32,817 nt of DNA from assembly GCA_020628975.1 (NCBI GenBank), contig JAHDEF010000003.1:1-32817 (forward strand). Direction: 5' to 3'. Source of the stretch: Aquimarina sp. (GTDB taxonomy: Bacteria; Bacteroidota; Bacteroidia; Flavobacteriales; Flavobacteriaceae). The notes below the pieces were generated by a model. That model searched no databases and was not told where the DNA came from. It saw nothing but the letters and a program-made list of their open reading frames with translations. The position numbers and the translations under genes are program-made. The stretch's first letter is position 1; every line of letters begins with the position of its first letter. Below, piece after piece: positions 9,001-15,580 of the stretch.

Positions 9001-11816
9001 TAGATAATGCGGCAGGAGATAACCCAAGAACGGTGATAGGAAGAAATGCCACTTTAGCTTCAGGAGTCTTTACTGCACGAGAAATTTTTGAAGATCAATT
9101 GGCAGGTCTGTTTAATGAACCTGATAGAATTTTCTATCAAGTTGAAGTTGAAGATCGCTTTGGTTGTACTATGGTTTCTAATATAGATTTTATTAGACAA
9201 CCTCAACCATTAGATATACAATTGGTGCAGGTTGAAATTCCTATGAGTTGCGATATTCGTATTCAAGCTCAAGGTGAAACGGAACAAGTACGTTTTAGAG
9301 CTGAAGGTGGTACAGGTGCATTGACTTTTGAAGTTTTAGCAGCTAATGAAGATGGATCTATCCGAGAGCCAGAACAGGTATTAACTTCTTCATTAAACTT
9401 TAATGATTTAGATAGTAATGGCAACCTTATTACACCAATAGTCCTTAATTCAGGTGACCCGAACGAAGCTTTATTCGAATTGATTCCAGGGTTTAATTAT
9501 ATCAGAGTAACGGATGCCAACGGTTGTTCGGAAACTACTTTTTATCAAGTAGGAAATCCACCTTTACCTATTGAGGCTACAATTACCGCATTGCCTGATA
9601 GCGATGGCGTATTATGTCAAGACACTACAGGAATTGTAAATATTATTGGAAACGCTAGAGGAGGTGTAGGTGATTACACATACGAAGTGGTTTTAATAGT
9701 CCCTGATAATAGTCAGCCTACAGGGTTTAGAGAGTTAACAGCTGCGGATTCACCTAGGATTCCTGTTATTTTGGGAGAGATTGAAAATCCAACCTCTACT
9801 TTATTTACAAATTTAGTAGGCTTAAGATTCGATAGAACACCTCTTGCCGATGGAGGTAATGGGTTACCAGCCGATATGACTTATGGATATAAAATTACGT
9901 CGGGTAGTTGTCCCGTATTCATAGAGCCATTTGACTATAATGAGCGCTTAATAAATATAGAACCTATTGAAATAACTAGACCTTCTTGTGCCAATGAAGA
10001 AGATGCATCGATTGCTGTTACTTTTGCAAATCCTATGTTGGCTGATGCTGGCGAATATAGTGTAACGATAATTCGAGAAAGTAGACCTGACGGATCAGGA
10101 AATTTCGAACTAATAAATGCAGAAGCTAGACTATTTAATTTGACAGATGATATTGCTCAATCAAGAACTGTTACATTCGACAATTTATTTGATGGGAATT
10201 ATTTGATTCGAGTTAACAGTGCTGACGGTTGTTTAGTTGTTGACCAAATAAGAATAGAACCAAAAGAGCCTCTTGTAGTTCGAGAAGTATCACGTACCCC
10301 TGTAGACGTATTTATAGACCCTGATACAGGAAGTCGAGAAAGTGACGTTTGTCAAGGAGATAATTATAATATTACTTTTGAAATAGAAGGTGGTACACCT
10401 CCTTATTTTTATCAGTTGATTGAAGCAAACTCTGAAGAGCCTTTAGACCCTGAGCTTAATTTATGGGGTATTGTTAATCAAGTCGATTTTGACATAACCA
10501 ATGTAGATGGACCTGGTTTTTATGTTGCTATAGATCAAAGTTTAATTGATGAGAATACGCAATACGAGTTATTTGTTATAGATACAGGTAATGGATTTGT
10601 TCGAAACCTCGATCAAGCTACGATTGATGATACAGACGCTACAAATAATAGTTTTAGATACAATGTAAATGAATCAGATACTATTTTACCAGAAACAGTT
10701 TGTAGAACATTTAGTACTTCATTCGAATTTGTAGCTCCTATTTTAGACCAGTTTGTGGTGGAGCCATTTGTGAATTGTATTCCATTAGTAGCAGGAGATG
10801 TACTGACTTATAATTTGAGAGTTGTAGTTCCTGATGAGTTGGGCTTAAATCCTGATGGACTTACCTACATAGCTTATGTTGATGATGGAACAGGAAATTA
10901 TACGAATAGATTGAATGCAGGGCAACCAGAAGAAATAATTTTACAAAGTGGTTTTGTTCCTGATTTGGATGATAATATTATTGCCAATGTGCCTGCAGGA
11001 GAAGTTTATATCGGCTTAAGATACCAATACATTAATAGAGTAGGTGATGAAGTGGTTTGTTATACCTTTGAGACTAATGGCGGAAGTATCAATCCTGACT
11101 TTGAAAACTTAACAATCGATCCATTAAATAGTACTTTCGAAGGAGAAGTTATGGACTTACCAGCCTTCAATGAGTTAATGTTCGAAACCAATTTTACAAG
11201 CGGCAATAATACCCTTGTAGAAAACGCTCTATTTATAGAAGCGATTGGACTAAACCAATACAGAATCCAAGGTCTTGATGGTTTTGGTACGGGCAGTTAT
11301 TCTTATGAGGTAATTAATAACAATAATGCTTCTACCATTTCCGTTTCATCTAACGGTGAATTTAATATTACGGAAACAGGTAACTATAGCATCAGAGTCA
11401 TTTCAAGAACAAATTTAGAAAGTACGGATGATAGACTTATTCCTCAGGAATGTGACGTGACTGAAAATGCTTTATTGAAATTTATTGATTTAGAAATCCC
11501 TAATGTATTCTATCCTGATAGTGATAACACAGAACAATCATTCTGGTATCCGGATCAAATTCTTTTTGATAATATTCCAGGAGGAAGTAATCTTGAGGAT
11601 TTTAGAAATATGGAAGTAATGGTATTTGACCGCTATGGAAGATTGATTCAAGAATTTAAAGGGTTAAAAGATCGTAGAAATGGTGAAGGATGGGATGGAA
11701 CTTATGAAGGAAGTAGAATGCCTAGCGGTGACTATTGGTTCTTAATTAAGTTAAATGATAAGGATAATCGCGAATTTACAGGGCACTTTACACTTTATCG
11801 TAAATCGGGTAACTAG
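1..11816 (+). CDS. SprB-like giant repeat adhesin, T9SS type B cargo (5' end outside window)
   Basis: This is a giant secreted surface adhesin of the SprB family, the filaments moved by the flavobacterial gliding/T9SS machinery. The reading frame is already open at base 3 and the first visible residues read as adhesin (e.g. YTLVVTDGNGC), so the ATG at 138 is internal and the true start lies to the left; at least 3,937 residues are present. I count about 34 modules of roughly 100-130 residues, each opened by a short strand and a conserved Cys followed by an acidic/Gly turn (for example VTCGSLGSGSDG, IECNNGNTN, NCPGDRGS), as in SprB-type repeats. From about 11490 comes a gliding-motility-type C-terminal domain (NVFYPDS, VFDRYGRLIQEF, GWDGTYEG, MPSGDYWF, FTGHFTLYR), the type B sorting signal. 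The SprF-like gene starts 11 bp after the stop, the classical sprB-sprF order. Family assignment is firm; a role in gliding rather than adhesion alone is inference. Confidence 0.93.
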   Translation, partial: GDSVTVISGQTNPLIGSTSPVANFSFDSSNGDGIYTLVVTDGNGCMAADTLNINFPPEIQINTEILNGCIPNATVTDPIAIRIAITDLSGIAPGGNYIHRWYAQGTDPASLPAFSSPFSSDNPIFINDTGITSAGIYVVEVQDEASGCPVTDTFEILAPVTASLTANDPIRCDASGNIPSNRFVYEAALSIMGGVGVPYDLEVFDGTGTEITDQISIVDRDTATPRFLFTSAFDTDARRAISIRVIDNATPVNCQLATPTTFSIEVPEFPSATIEFEPIECNNGNTNITINATPTSETLEYRFCGEDCTEADLEALAFVSGANVANGIEAGVFRYQVRNSLGCIFSDDFNIEEPSVLSVNTDDSEPVTCGSLGSGSDGIIRAQASGGALGGAAVRYTYELVGNGTIRTRENITSQATFNNIVADITYQLTVTVLTNSGVPTSCTLTRPITLPNNPSFEDIGFETEVTDCNSGVSLYFVLDNANDASQLEIGVEGADFVSPEISATDDVARFGNTDFTSEPSDITFSTGIANSPEAQQRYFRITNLPFKTAGEEYVIRVRELGTLNNCPTTLEFPAEVNPFITITEVNPTPTGACTADTGTLEVVFEVSDTSLLGETFTAEVFDGTTSLGTPGSGVITTSPGTLIITGLPEITTATVVVSSGSCEATAPSPALPVNPMLENPSGGSTLANCNDNAVLSLSASGGSGNYSFSITNINAAAPGTFGALGTSSFEMNSSEAVALDSRITLVENISSPTIAQQAVIDSDPFVFGLVDVWVRDSNLCVAGPVPVGVRRVNTPSFTILDIANECDGNSFDVSYQIGNYDANQTYRISGSYSENINAASLTAVTATTVTGTFTVSNRGDFDINLSGNATACTVPASFTIFSPFTTTVTAGNANCDGSITGISIAALNNGFVNPNRSVVYELYQGTDTSGGVIDIPQTVNAANPGSITFNTGLVTATSYLVVIRDIFDPSNGSSARVCERSFPVAPVDAIPSITVSNETPVSPSCPNTATGSVEITVSPDTVSISEYALFFYSSAVAADNHASTPSTNVTRQTTPAFFGLEDGFYVAEATIDGTVCSTASSRFEIQDPVLPVIADFNIVGNQVCNNTTETGERSASISITFPTLPDDGDYVYRIVRAGNFDSGDVGFDNTSDNPILIENIPFPEVTGQTFTYTVSITDNSRPTCPQASIGSQNITFTACPEFVPDPEVVDIQVLPTAVACSDEELFDISFRVTDTGDPNFPFTYDVFGGPPFVNDNGNNITVDQVDLTGLSVDDRDDYQITLISLDPDNYVFSENRDVITIPLLSPGDLFIPNPLSVSLVDVTPICTGNAYTESLELRVPDGLGTGPFTFELFPVVDNSDPDNIILGTSLGTDTPVARTSTAFSVNTNGNYRVVVTDNTTGGPCSAITDFPIVLPNPLNATLTPLDVCLPDTDLRVNITPGSSRPTRYRYYRSGTTPPTFDNLITTTTSQFNIQDIDEAGTWTIEITNDDGCIFSLGDVIINATLATTNVNRFNPTCTADGDVPGDGATISFMVTGGTSSYLYTFDEVTTDTNGDEVLTPVTRSDVAISGTNANPTFGFDRSMFDGATIQISINDSNVDGTCNLSITERFGPLYPENLTAGFMTNAILCEGESGSIVIDMPTSGSGAFTYTFYEADLFVDVATSTPLQGPSNIPSYSTENQLNVIYVVDDTNTGCRFISSAIAISDTTVQADNIMATDITCLNANAGSVTVNVSRGSGTFRYELLDPNDTSLPAIATIDKTPADTDNRQAVFTSLVPDEYLVRITDTGNSCPTSIETETVRVAAVSDIEIRDIIGFACDDASGATFIFSVFEPGITLPAPYEIGINGATPVDPSANLTDDFYTFDEADAAGIVPAGINISTSQRERFYVVTGLPIGVEHDLIILNNSTRGGTGCTRSAQLLQNTDPIEDIRGFACDDDGGATFIFSVPGNDPGPFLISVNGGPDIDPSADLNDNFYTYAEAAAVSPAVIPSVFPIPDASEQNEFYIVTGLPTAIDNVLIVTSDDSRGGTGCEREAVLRRDTDVIDTITVTPTGITNCPSDSVITLGSAIVNFTIGTSTATDFEMTLLDADTFAPVGGISPSNPIVTTVANIDFTFTNLPAGDYVVQVYETGSSCGTISDPFTIEEIPPLVAPTVLSNFPANCNEDALVTVTASGGNPFDTGVPYEYAIRLDGDVTPVTSLPFAQDDSFEIAITPPATSAMYELYVRDENNCIVRGANFTITRTPEPEVSIVTPVSSNQCNGTSNFPVTIRIDNYVSTRAPYRVEIQQGTEITNQILNVDEGTFEAEISLPRRGNFTINVFDNIGCNDAGNAFEVREALTAMIDPTPTANCDGTITDINVTISGGSADPANVTYELFRNGISIVGAQAAPNFASSPLLITGADYEVVVRDTFETINGTPLARACSATTIPINILPIERSTPDEIIEISPITCTDDTDGGLRLPLDAALGTSPALPIEFALYIYTSEVDALAAIAEVQTSGVAPSTGTQIGTVQSSDLFSNLDDGWYAGFVINNSCYTAFPIPAELVNPDPHVVADITGTVIEGSCNPNQNPIYRISVNDVAGIEPYFYQIDGGPRILIPGTDVVDDTTIIPPLEVDVNLTPGPHTITFSDSVNPICFVGPLRQESPIIPEFRLPEIAVSQSAAFDCLSDEVVDIVVTGNRTTTYEVAAFRTDGSLVTPIPSMLAIQRTAPDDDEFTVQFTLTEPGTYVFEATDTAGNGCSVVSDPYSFENVEQLSASLIGVPMVDCVGDEDAAITFRVDNFEGFLAYDITPRPTGSTFPIIVDTATITDPNREISSPAIFGAGDYVLTVTAVADISGAPQSVRSECTATRMDVSVGDPNTPVELRVNDVDPITCSNEADGVDIVAQGLFGNPPYEFQLRRIAPTVADIQLFGMTPVNDTGVFAGITEPGTYEISIRDSKSCEVLMPTEIVIEEFRSLPSVSITTVQPNCPGDRGSIVVDATINNSISGEENPIIYRLLQLDNAAGDNPRTVIGRNATLASGVFTAREIFEDQLAGLFNEPDRIFYQVEVEDRFGCTMVSNIDFIRQPQPLDIQLVQVEIPMSCDIRIQAQGETEQVRFRAEGGTGALTFEVLAANEDGSIREPEQVLTSSLNFNDLDSNGNLITPIVLNSGDPNEALFELIPGFNYIRVTDANGCSETTFYQVGNPPLPIEATITALPDSDGVLCQDTTGIVNIIGNARGGVGDYTYEVVLIVPDNSQPTGFRELTAADSPRIPVILGEIENPTSTLFTNLVGLRFDRTPLADGGNGLPADMTYGYKITSGSCPVFIEPFDYNERLINIEPIEITRPSCANEEDASIAVTFANPMLADAGEYSVTIIRESRPDGSGNFELINAEARLFNLTDDIAQSRTVTFDNLFDGNYLIRVNSADGCLVVDQIRIEPKEPLVVREVSRTPVDVFIDPDTGSRESDVCQGDNYNITFEIEGGTPPYFYQLIEANSEEPLDPELNLWGIVNQVDFDITNVDGPGFYVAIDQSLIDENTQYELFVIDTGNGFVRNLDQATIDDTDATNNSFRYNVNESDTILPETVCRTFSTSFEFVAPILDQFVVEPFVNCIPLVAGDVLTYNLRVVVPDELGLNPDGLTYIAYVDDGTGNYTNRLNAGQPEEIILQSGFVPDLDDNIIANVPAGEVYIGLRYQYINRVGDEVVCYTFETNGGSINPDFENLTIDPLNSTFEGEVMDLPAFNELMFETNFTSGNNTLVENALFIEAIGLNQYRIQGLDGFGTGSYSYEVINNNNASTISVSSNGEFNITETGNYSIRVISRTNLESTDDRLIPQECDVTENALLKFIDLEIPNVFYPDSDNTEQSFWYPDQILFDNIPGGSNLEDFRNMEVMVFDRYGRLIQEFKGLKDRRNGEGWDGTYEGSRMPSGDYWFLIKLNDKDNREFTGHFTLYRKSGN
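2064..3293 (+). repeat. Higher-order repeat block A within the adhesin (modules 7-10)
   Basis: Four consecutive adhesin modules here match, in order, the four modules at 6483-7670. Paired landmarks are LANCNDNAVLSLSASGG with PANCNEDALVTVTASGG, NANCDGSITGI with TANCDGTITDI, YLVVIRDIFDPSNGS with YEVVVRDTFETINGT, ALFFYSSAVAA with ALYIYTSEVDA, and GLEDGFYVA with NLDDGWYAG. Similarity is diverged but collinear, implying duplication of a multi-module block rather than of single modules. Confidence 0.7.
5448..6149 (+). repeat. Tandem in-frame duplication of one 117-codon adhesin module
   Basis: Two head-to-tail units, 5448-5798 and 5799-6149, each 351 bp. Unit 1 begins GFACDDASGATFIFSV and unit 2 GFACDDDGGATFIFSV; both then share a DPSA-L-D-FYT segment, a FYxVTGLP segment and an RGGTGC segment near the end. 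The exact multiple of three keeps frame. It is the most recent-looking duplication in the protein. Confidence 0.8.
6483..7670 (+). repeat. Higher-order repeat block B within the adhesin (modules 21-24)
   Basis: Collinear copy of block A (2064-3293), about 4.4 kb downstream and separated by modules 11-20. A further, more diverged partial copy (modules 26-28) seems to follow at roughly 7970-8800, with DCVGDEDAAITFRVDN and a shared R-x-C-x-A-T segment. Assigned by eye from the translated motifs. Confidence 0.65.
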
Positions 11817-11827
11817 TAAGTAAGAAA

Positions 11828-12772
11828 ATGAAGAAATTAATTAAATATGTATTAGGATTTTGTCTTGCTTATCAGGCCTCAGGGCAAGAGCAAACATTAC
11901 CTATCATCAATCAGTATATTGCCGATAATCCATTTTTATTATCAGCAGCTTATGCGGGTATTGGTGATTGTTGGCAGGCTCGATTTACGGGTTTTGAACA
12001 GTGGGTAGGTTTGTCAGATGCTCCTTCTACACAGTCCTTATCTATTGATGGTAGAATTGCCAACAGAAGTGGTATTGGTGCCGTGATTTTTAACGATAGC
12101 AATGGTTTTACGGAGCAAAAGGGGGTACAGCTATCTTTTGCACATCATGTGACCTTATCGGAATATAGAAGACAATACCTATCATTTGGTATTAGCTACA
12201 AACTACAGCAATTTACCATTGATAGCTCAAATTTTAATAGGATGTTATCAGATAGCCCTGTAGGTGATATACAACGTACCGATAATAATTTTGATGTCAG
12301 TATTCTATACCGTCATCAATCTTTTTTCATAAGTGCAAATGCCATTAACTTATTAAATAAAGATATTCTTGATTTTAACAGTTTAGAACCGGCACAAATT
12401 CAAAATTACTATGTGTATTCGGGTTTTACTTTTGATAATTTAATCAAAGAAGTACAATATGAGCCTTCGATTTTATATAGAAGATTTTCAGGCGACGAGC
12501 GTTCAACTTTAGATGTTAATTTTAAGATCAGAAAGTTTTATAGAGATAGTTATTTCTGGGCAGGAATCTCAGCTAGAGGTTTAATTGATCAATCGTTTAA
12601 ACCTGTTTCAGTAGCACCCTTAGTAGGTATAAAAAGACAAAAATTCTACTTTGCTTATGGATATCAAATAAACACCAATGAATCCTTAGCATTAACTGCT
12701 GGAGGTTCTCATTTAGTAACTATAGGTATCGATTTTGCGTGTAAGAAAAGTTCTTGTGGATGTACTTTTTAA
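11828..12772 (+). CDS. SprF/PorP-family type IX secretion membrane protein
   Basis: Outer-membrane protein of the PorP/SprF family. SprF-type proteins sit at the outer membrane and are needed for secretion or attachment of the SprB-type adhesin encoded next to them. The 314-residue length is normal. A signal peptide covers roughly residues 1-19 (basic MKK start, hydrophobic core, cleavage near SGQ). The family hallmark follows: INQYIADNPFLLSAAYAGIG, then an RxxFEQWVGLSDAPSTQ stretch close to the typical RxQWxGxxGAPxT. The rest alternates like a beta-barrel (YLSFGISYKLQQF, FYFAYGYQ). It starts 11 bp after the adhesin stop, so the two are surely co-transcribed. One oddity is the tail, which ends FACKKSSCGCTF with four Cys in the last twelve residues. 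The adjacent adhesin is its likely dedicated client. Confidence 0.92.
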   Translation: MKKLIKYVLGFCLAYQASGQEQTLPIINQYIADNPFLLSAAYAGIGDCWQARFTGFEQWVGLSDAPSTQSLSIDGRIANRSGIGAVIFNDSNGFTEQKGVQLSFAHHVTLSEYRRQYLSFGISYKLQQFTIDSSNFNRMLSDSPVGDIQRTDNNFDVSILYRHQSFFISANAINLLNKDILDFNSLEPAQIQNYYVYSGFTFDNLIKEVQYEPSILYRRFSGDERSTLDVNFKIRKFYRDSYFWAGISARGLIDQSFKPVSVAPLVGIKRQKFYFAYGYQINTNESLALTAGGSHLVTIGIDFACKKSSCGCTF

Positions 12773-12813
12773 ATTTGAAATGACTTCTTAACACTTACTG
12801 TCAATTATTATAG

Positions 12814-14568
12814 ATGAAAAATACTTCTTTACTAATAAAATTTCTATTTGGTTATTTTATCACTTCTTCAATCGTGTATACTTATGCTCAAGTCTCTGAA
12901 TCGAATTTATTACTCAGACTAAATTGTGGAGGTAATGACGTTATGGTCAATTCAAAGCTTTATGAAGAAGATCTTTTTTTTGATAACGGGGGAATATTCA
13001 GCAACTTTGATAACAACGATATTTTAATTACTACTGAAGATGTAGTTTATAAGACTGAACGGACACAGAACGGAGGTTTTTCATATACTATTCCTATTAC
13101 CAATGGAACTTATACGGTAAGACTACATTTTGCAGAGATTTTTTTTGGAGCACCTGGTAAGGGAAATGACGGAGTAGGAAAAAGAGTATTTAGCGTTGAT
13201 GCAGAAGGAAACAGAATTATATCGAGTTTAGATTTAAATGAAGCTGTAGGAACGCTTACAGCGCATATAGAAGAACATCAGGTTGCTATTCTTGACGGAG
13301 AAATGAATCTAAATTTTATTGACGAAATAAATCAACCTAAAGTTTCTGCTATAGAAATTTACGGTTCAGGAACCATAACCAGGCCGCCAGATACTTCTTG
13401 TGAGTGGGAAACATTATCTGATAGCTCATTGCCTAGATTAGAATCACAAAGTATTGTTGTTAACAACTTATTATACGTGTTTTCAGGCTTTACAAATGGG
13501 CTAAAAATAACAGGACTTACAGAATCATACGACGCTTTTTTAGATGAATGGACAACTCTCGCACCAATGCCTACCCCTGTTACCCATATGGGTATTGTAA
13601 GTGTAGGTAATCAAATATGGATATTAGGTGGTTTTATAGGCGATCACCCAGGTATAGCAACAGATTTGGTTCAAATTTATAATATTGATACAAATTCTTG
13701 GAGTACAGGAACACAATTGCCAAATGCAAGAGGTTCGCTTGCTGCAGCTAAAGAAAATAATTCGATTCATATTATTGGGGGATTGTTACCTGATCGTGTA
13801 ACCGATGTTGGGGAACATTATGTGTTTAATACAGAAAACACTTCTTTGGGATGGCAGCAACTAGCAGATATGCCAGAACCTAGAAATCATCATAGTGCTG
13901 CCGTAGTGAATGGTAAACTTTATGCTATCGGGGGTCAAAGAGGACACGATATGGGAACTGATGATCAAAAATTTTTACATGAGTATGACCCGAATAATGA
14001 TTCTTGGACTAGAAAAGCAGATTTAGTTGGAGATCGCTCTCATTTTGAGCCGGGAACGATAGTTTATGATGGTAAAATTATCATTGTAGGGGGTAGAAAT
14101 GGAGGGCAATTTTTTAAGGAAATTACGGAATATGATCCTATTAACGATGTATGGACAGAGCTTTGCACACTTCCAGATAAAGTACTTGCACCAGTAGCAA
14201 AAGTTATAGGCACGGAATTAATTGTAGCAAATGGGGGAATAAACGGGACGTGTTGTCCGACGACCAGAACGCTTGGTGTTGATTTATTTTCTGGAGTAAC
14301 TTTAAATAGCTTAAATCATATTCCAGAAATTCGTAATAACATTTCAGCATACCCAAACCCTTCTGAAGGGACCATAAAATTTAGAGCTAGTAATCCTTCT
14401 TTCATCTTTTCAGTACAAGTTTTTGATGCCAATGGTAGTTTAGTATATGAAAATAATGAAGTATTTCCTGAAAAAGGAATAGATTTGAGAGAGCTTCATA
14501 CGGGAATGTATTTTCTTAAAATTATTACAGGAAAAGAAATTCTAGTAGAAAGTCTTATGATGAAGTAA
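12814..14568 (+). CDS. Secreted malectin-domain and Kelch-repeat protein, T9SS type A cargo
   Basis: A 584-residue secreted protein. A signal peptide covers about residues 1-25 (ends near TYAQ). Residues ~30-185 form a malectin-type carbohydrate-binding domain (LRLNCGGNDV, YTVRLHFAEIFF, GKRVFSVDAEG, VSAIEIYGSG). Residues ~195-490 contain five or six Kelch blades (VNNLLYVFSGF, GNQIWILGGF, NNSIHIIGGL, VNGKLYAIGGQ, YDGKIIIVGGR), each with a following W ~20 residues later, predicting a beta-propeller. From ~505 a type A T9SS sorting domain is seen (YPNPSEGTIKFRAS, VFDANGSLVYEN, LHTGMYFLKI, ending SLMMK). The gene lies 41 bp after the sprF-like gene and may share its transcript. No catalytic residues are recognised; binding of surface polysaccharide is inference. 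It converges with the ABC gene with only 10 bp between stops. Confidence 0.88.
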   Translation: MKNTSLLIKFLFGYFITSSIVYTYAQVSESNLLLRLNCGGNDVMVNSKLYEEDLFFDNGGIFSNFDNNDILITTEDVVYKTERTQNGGFSYTIPITNGTYTVRLHFAEIFFGAPGKGNDGVGKRVFSVDAEGNRIISSLDLNEAVGTLTAHIEEHQVAILDGEMNLNFIDEINQPKVSAIEIYGSGTITRPPDTSCEWETLSDSSLPRLESQSIVVNNLLYVFSGFTNGLKITGLTESYDAFLDEWTTLAPMPTPVTHMGIVSVGNQIWILGGFIGDHPGIATDLVQIYNIDTNSWSTGTQLPNARGSLAAAKENNSIHIIGGLLPDRVTDVGEHYVFNTENTSLGWQQLADMPEPRNHHSAAVVNGKLYAIGGQRGHDMGTDDQKFLHEYDPNNDSWTRKADLVGDRSHFEPGTIVYDGKIIIVGGRNGGQFFKEITEYDPINDVWTELCTLPDKVLAPVAKVIGTELIVANGGINGTCCPTTRTLGVDLFSGVTLNSLNHIPEIRNNISAYPNPSEGTIKFRASNPSFIFSVQVFDANGSLVYENNEVFPEKGIDLRELHTGMYFLKIITGKEILVESLMMK

Positions 14569-14578
14569 CTTTTAAAGC

Positions 14579-15553
14579 TTATTTGTGCAAACGATTTTTC
14601 AAAATAGCTAAGGAACACTGTAGCTTGACTGTTTTAGTAACAGCTATGGGTACAGTGTTTTTAACGGTTAGTATTTGATCTTTAATACTAATTTTTAAAA
14701 TATAGGCATCTCCAAAATAATAGCATTTAAATACAACACCTTCAATTCCATTTTTGCTATCGTTGATTGTAATTTCGTTAGGATATAGAATTATTTTTTT
14801 ATCGGGAAGACTTTTGTCAAATAGGCTCGCAAAAACTTCATTTACCTCTGAAAATAATGAGGCAGTATAAACGCCTTTGGGATTATTGAATATTTCTTTG
14901 GGCGTATTTTTTGTTACAATTTCTCCTTGTTTCATGATAATTACTTCATCTGAAAAAGGAAGTACATCACTCTTATCATGTGTTGCCGTAATACAACTGA
15001 TGTCATTCGATTTTAAATAGTCAAATAAGCGATAACGCAGTTCATTCTTACGAAAGTGGTCTATCTGGCTAAAAGGCTCATCTAAAAGGAGGATTTCAGG
15101 TTCATTTGCCAAGACTTTAGCAAGTGCTACACGTTGTTTTTGTCCCCCGCTAAGATTTTTAACTTTTATATCTTTAAAAGCTAATAAATCAACCACCTCT
15201 ATCAATTCTAAAGCCCTTTGTTCTCGCTCTTGCATGTAAAATCGAGATAAATGCTCTGCTACATTTTCAAAAACGGTCGTGTAGGGCATTATATCAAGTT
15301 CTTGAGTCAGAAACTTCATTAATGAATGTCCAGGTACTAAATGATGCTCTGGCCCTAATAATCGTTTGCCGTTATAGTGGATAGATCCACTATCTAGATC
15401 TAATAACCCATAAATAGCTTTTAAAAGGGTGCTTTTTCCACAGCCACTTTCTCCCATAATAGCTATATGCTGCCCTTTTTCCAGACTAAAAGAAATATTA
15501 TTTAGTGTAATCTTATTTTGATAAGCAAAGGAAATTTCTTCTACGACCAGCAT
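14579..15553 (-). CDS. ABC transporter ATP-binding protein without a visible permease
   Basis: A cytoplasmic ABC ATPase of 324 residues with every nucleotide-binding motif intact: Walker A GESGCGKST (34-42), Q-loop Gln84, signature LSGGQKQ (134-140), Walker B ILLLDEP with catalytic Glu159, D-loop, and switch His192 in ATHDKSD. Residues ~225-324 form an extra C-terminal region like the regulatory or TOBE-type tail of PotA/FbpC-like importer ATPases. No permease or binding-protein gene is adjacent. It is the third gene of the sigma factor operon, 27 bp after the beta-barrel gene, so stress-type ECF control is plausible. The substrate cannot be deduced. It converges on the malectin/Kelch gene with a 10 bp gap and no terminator between them. 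Confidence 0.88.
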   Translation of the reverse strand: MLVVEEISFAYQNKITLNNISFSLEKGQHIAIMGESGCGKSTLLKAIYGLLDLDSGSIHYNGKRLLGPEHHLVPGHSLMKFLTQELDIMPYTTVFENVAEHLSRFYMQEREQRALELIEVVDLLAFKDIKVKNLSGGQKQRVALAKVLANEPEILLLDEPFSQIDHFRKNELRYRLFDYLKSNDISCITATHDKSDVLPFSDEVIIMKQGEIVTKNTPKEIFNNPKGVYTASLFSEVNEVFASLFDKSLPDKKIILYPNEITINDSKNGIEGVVFKCYYFGDAYILKISIKDQILTVKNTVPIAVTKTVKLQCSLAILKNRLHK

Positions 15554-15580
15554 AGTTCTGTATTTTTAACAAAAATAGGC

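Noticed and set aside
12773..12813. Separate promoter for the malectin/Kelch gene
   Set aside because: The 41-bp gap shows no TTG/TAnnTTTG pair; read-through from the sprF-like gene is simpler.
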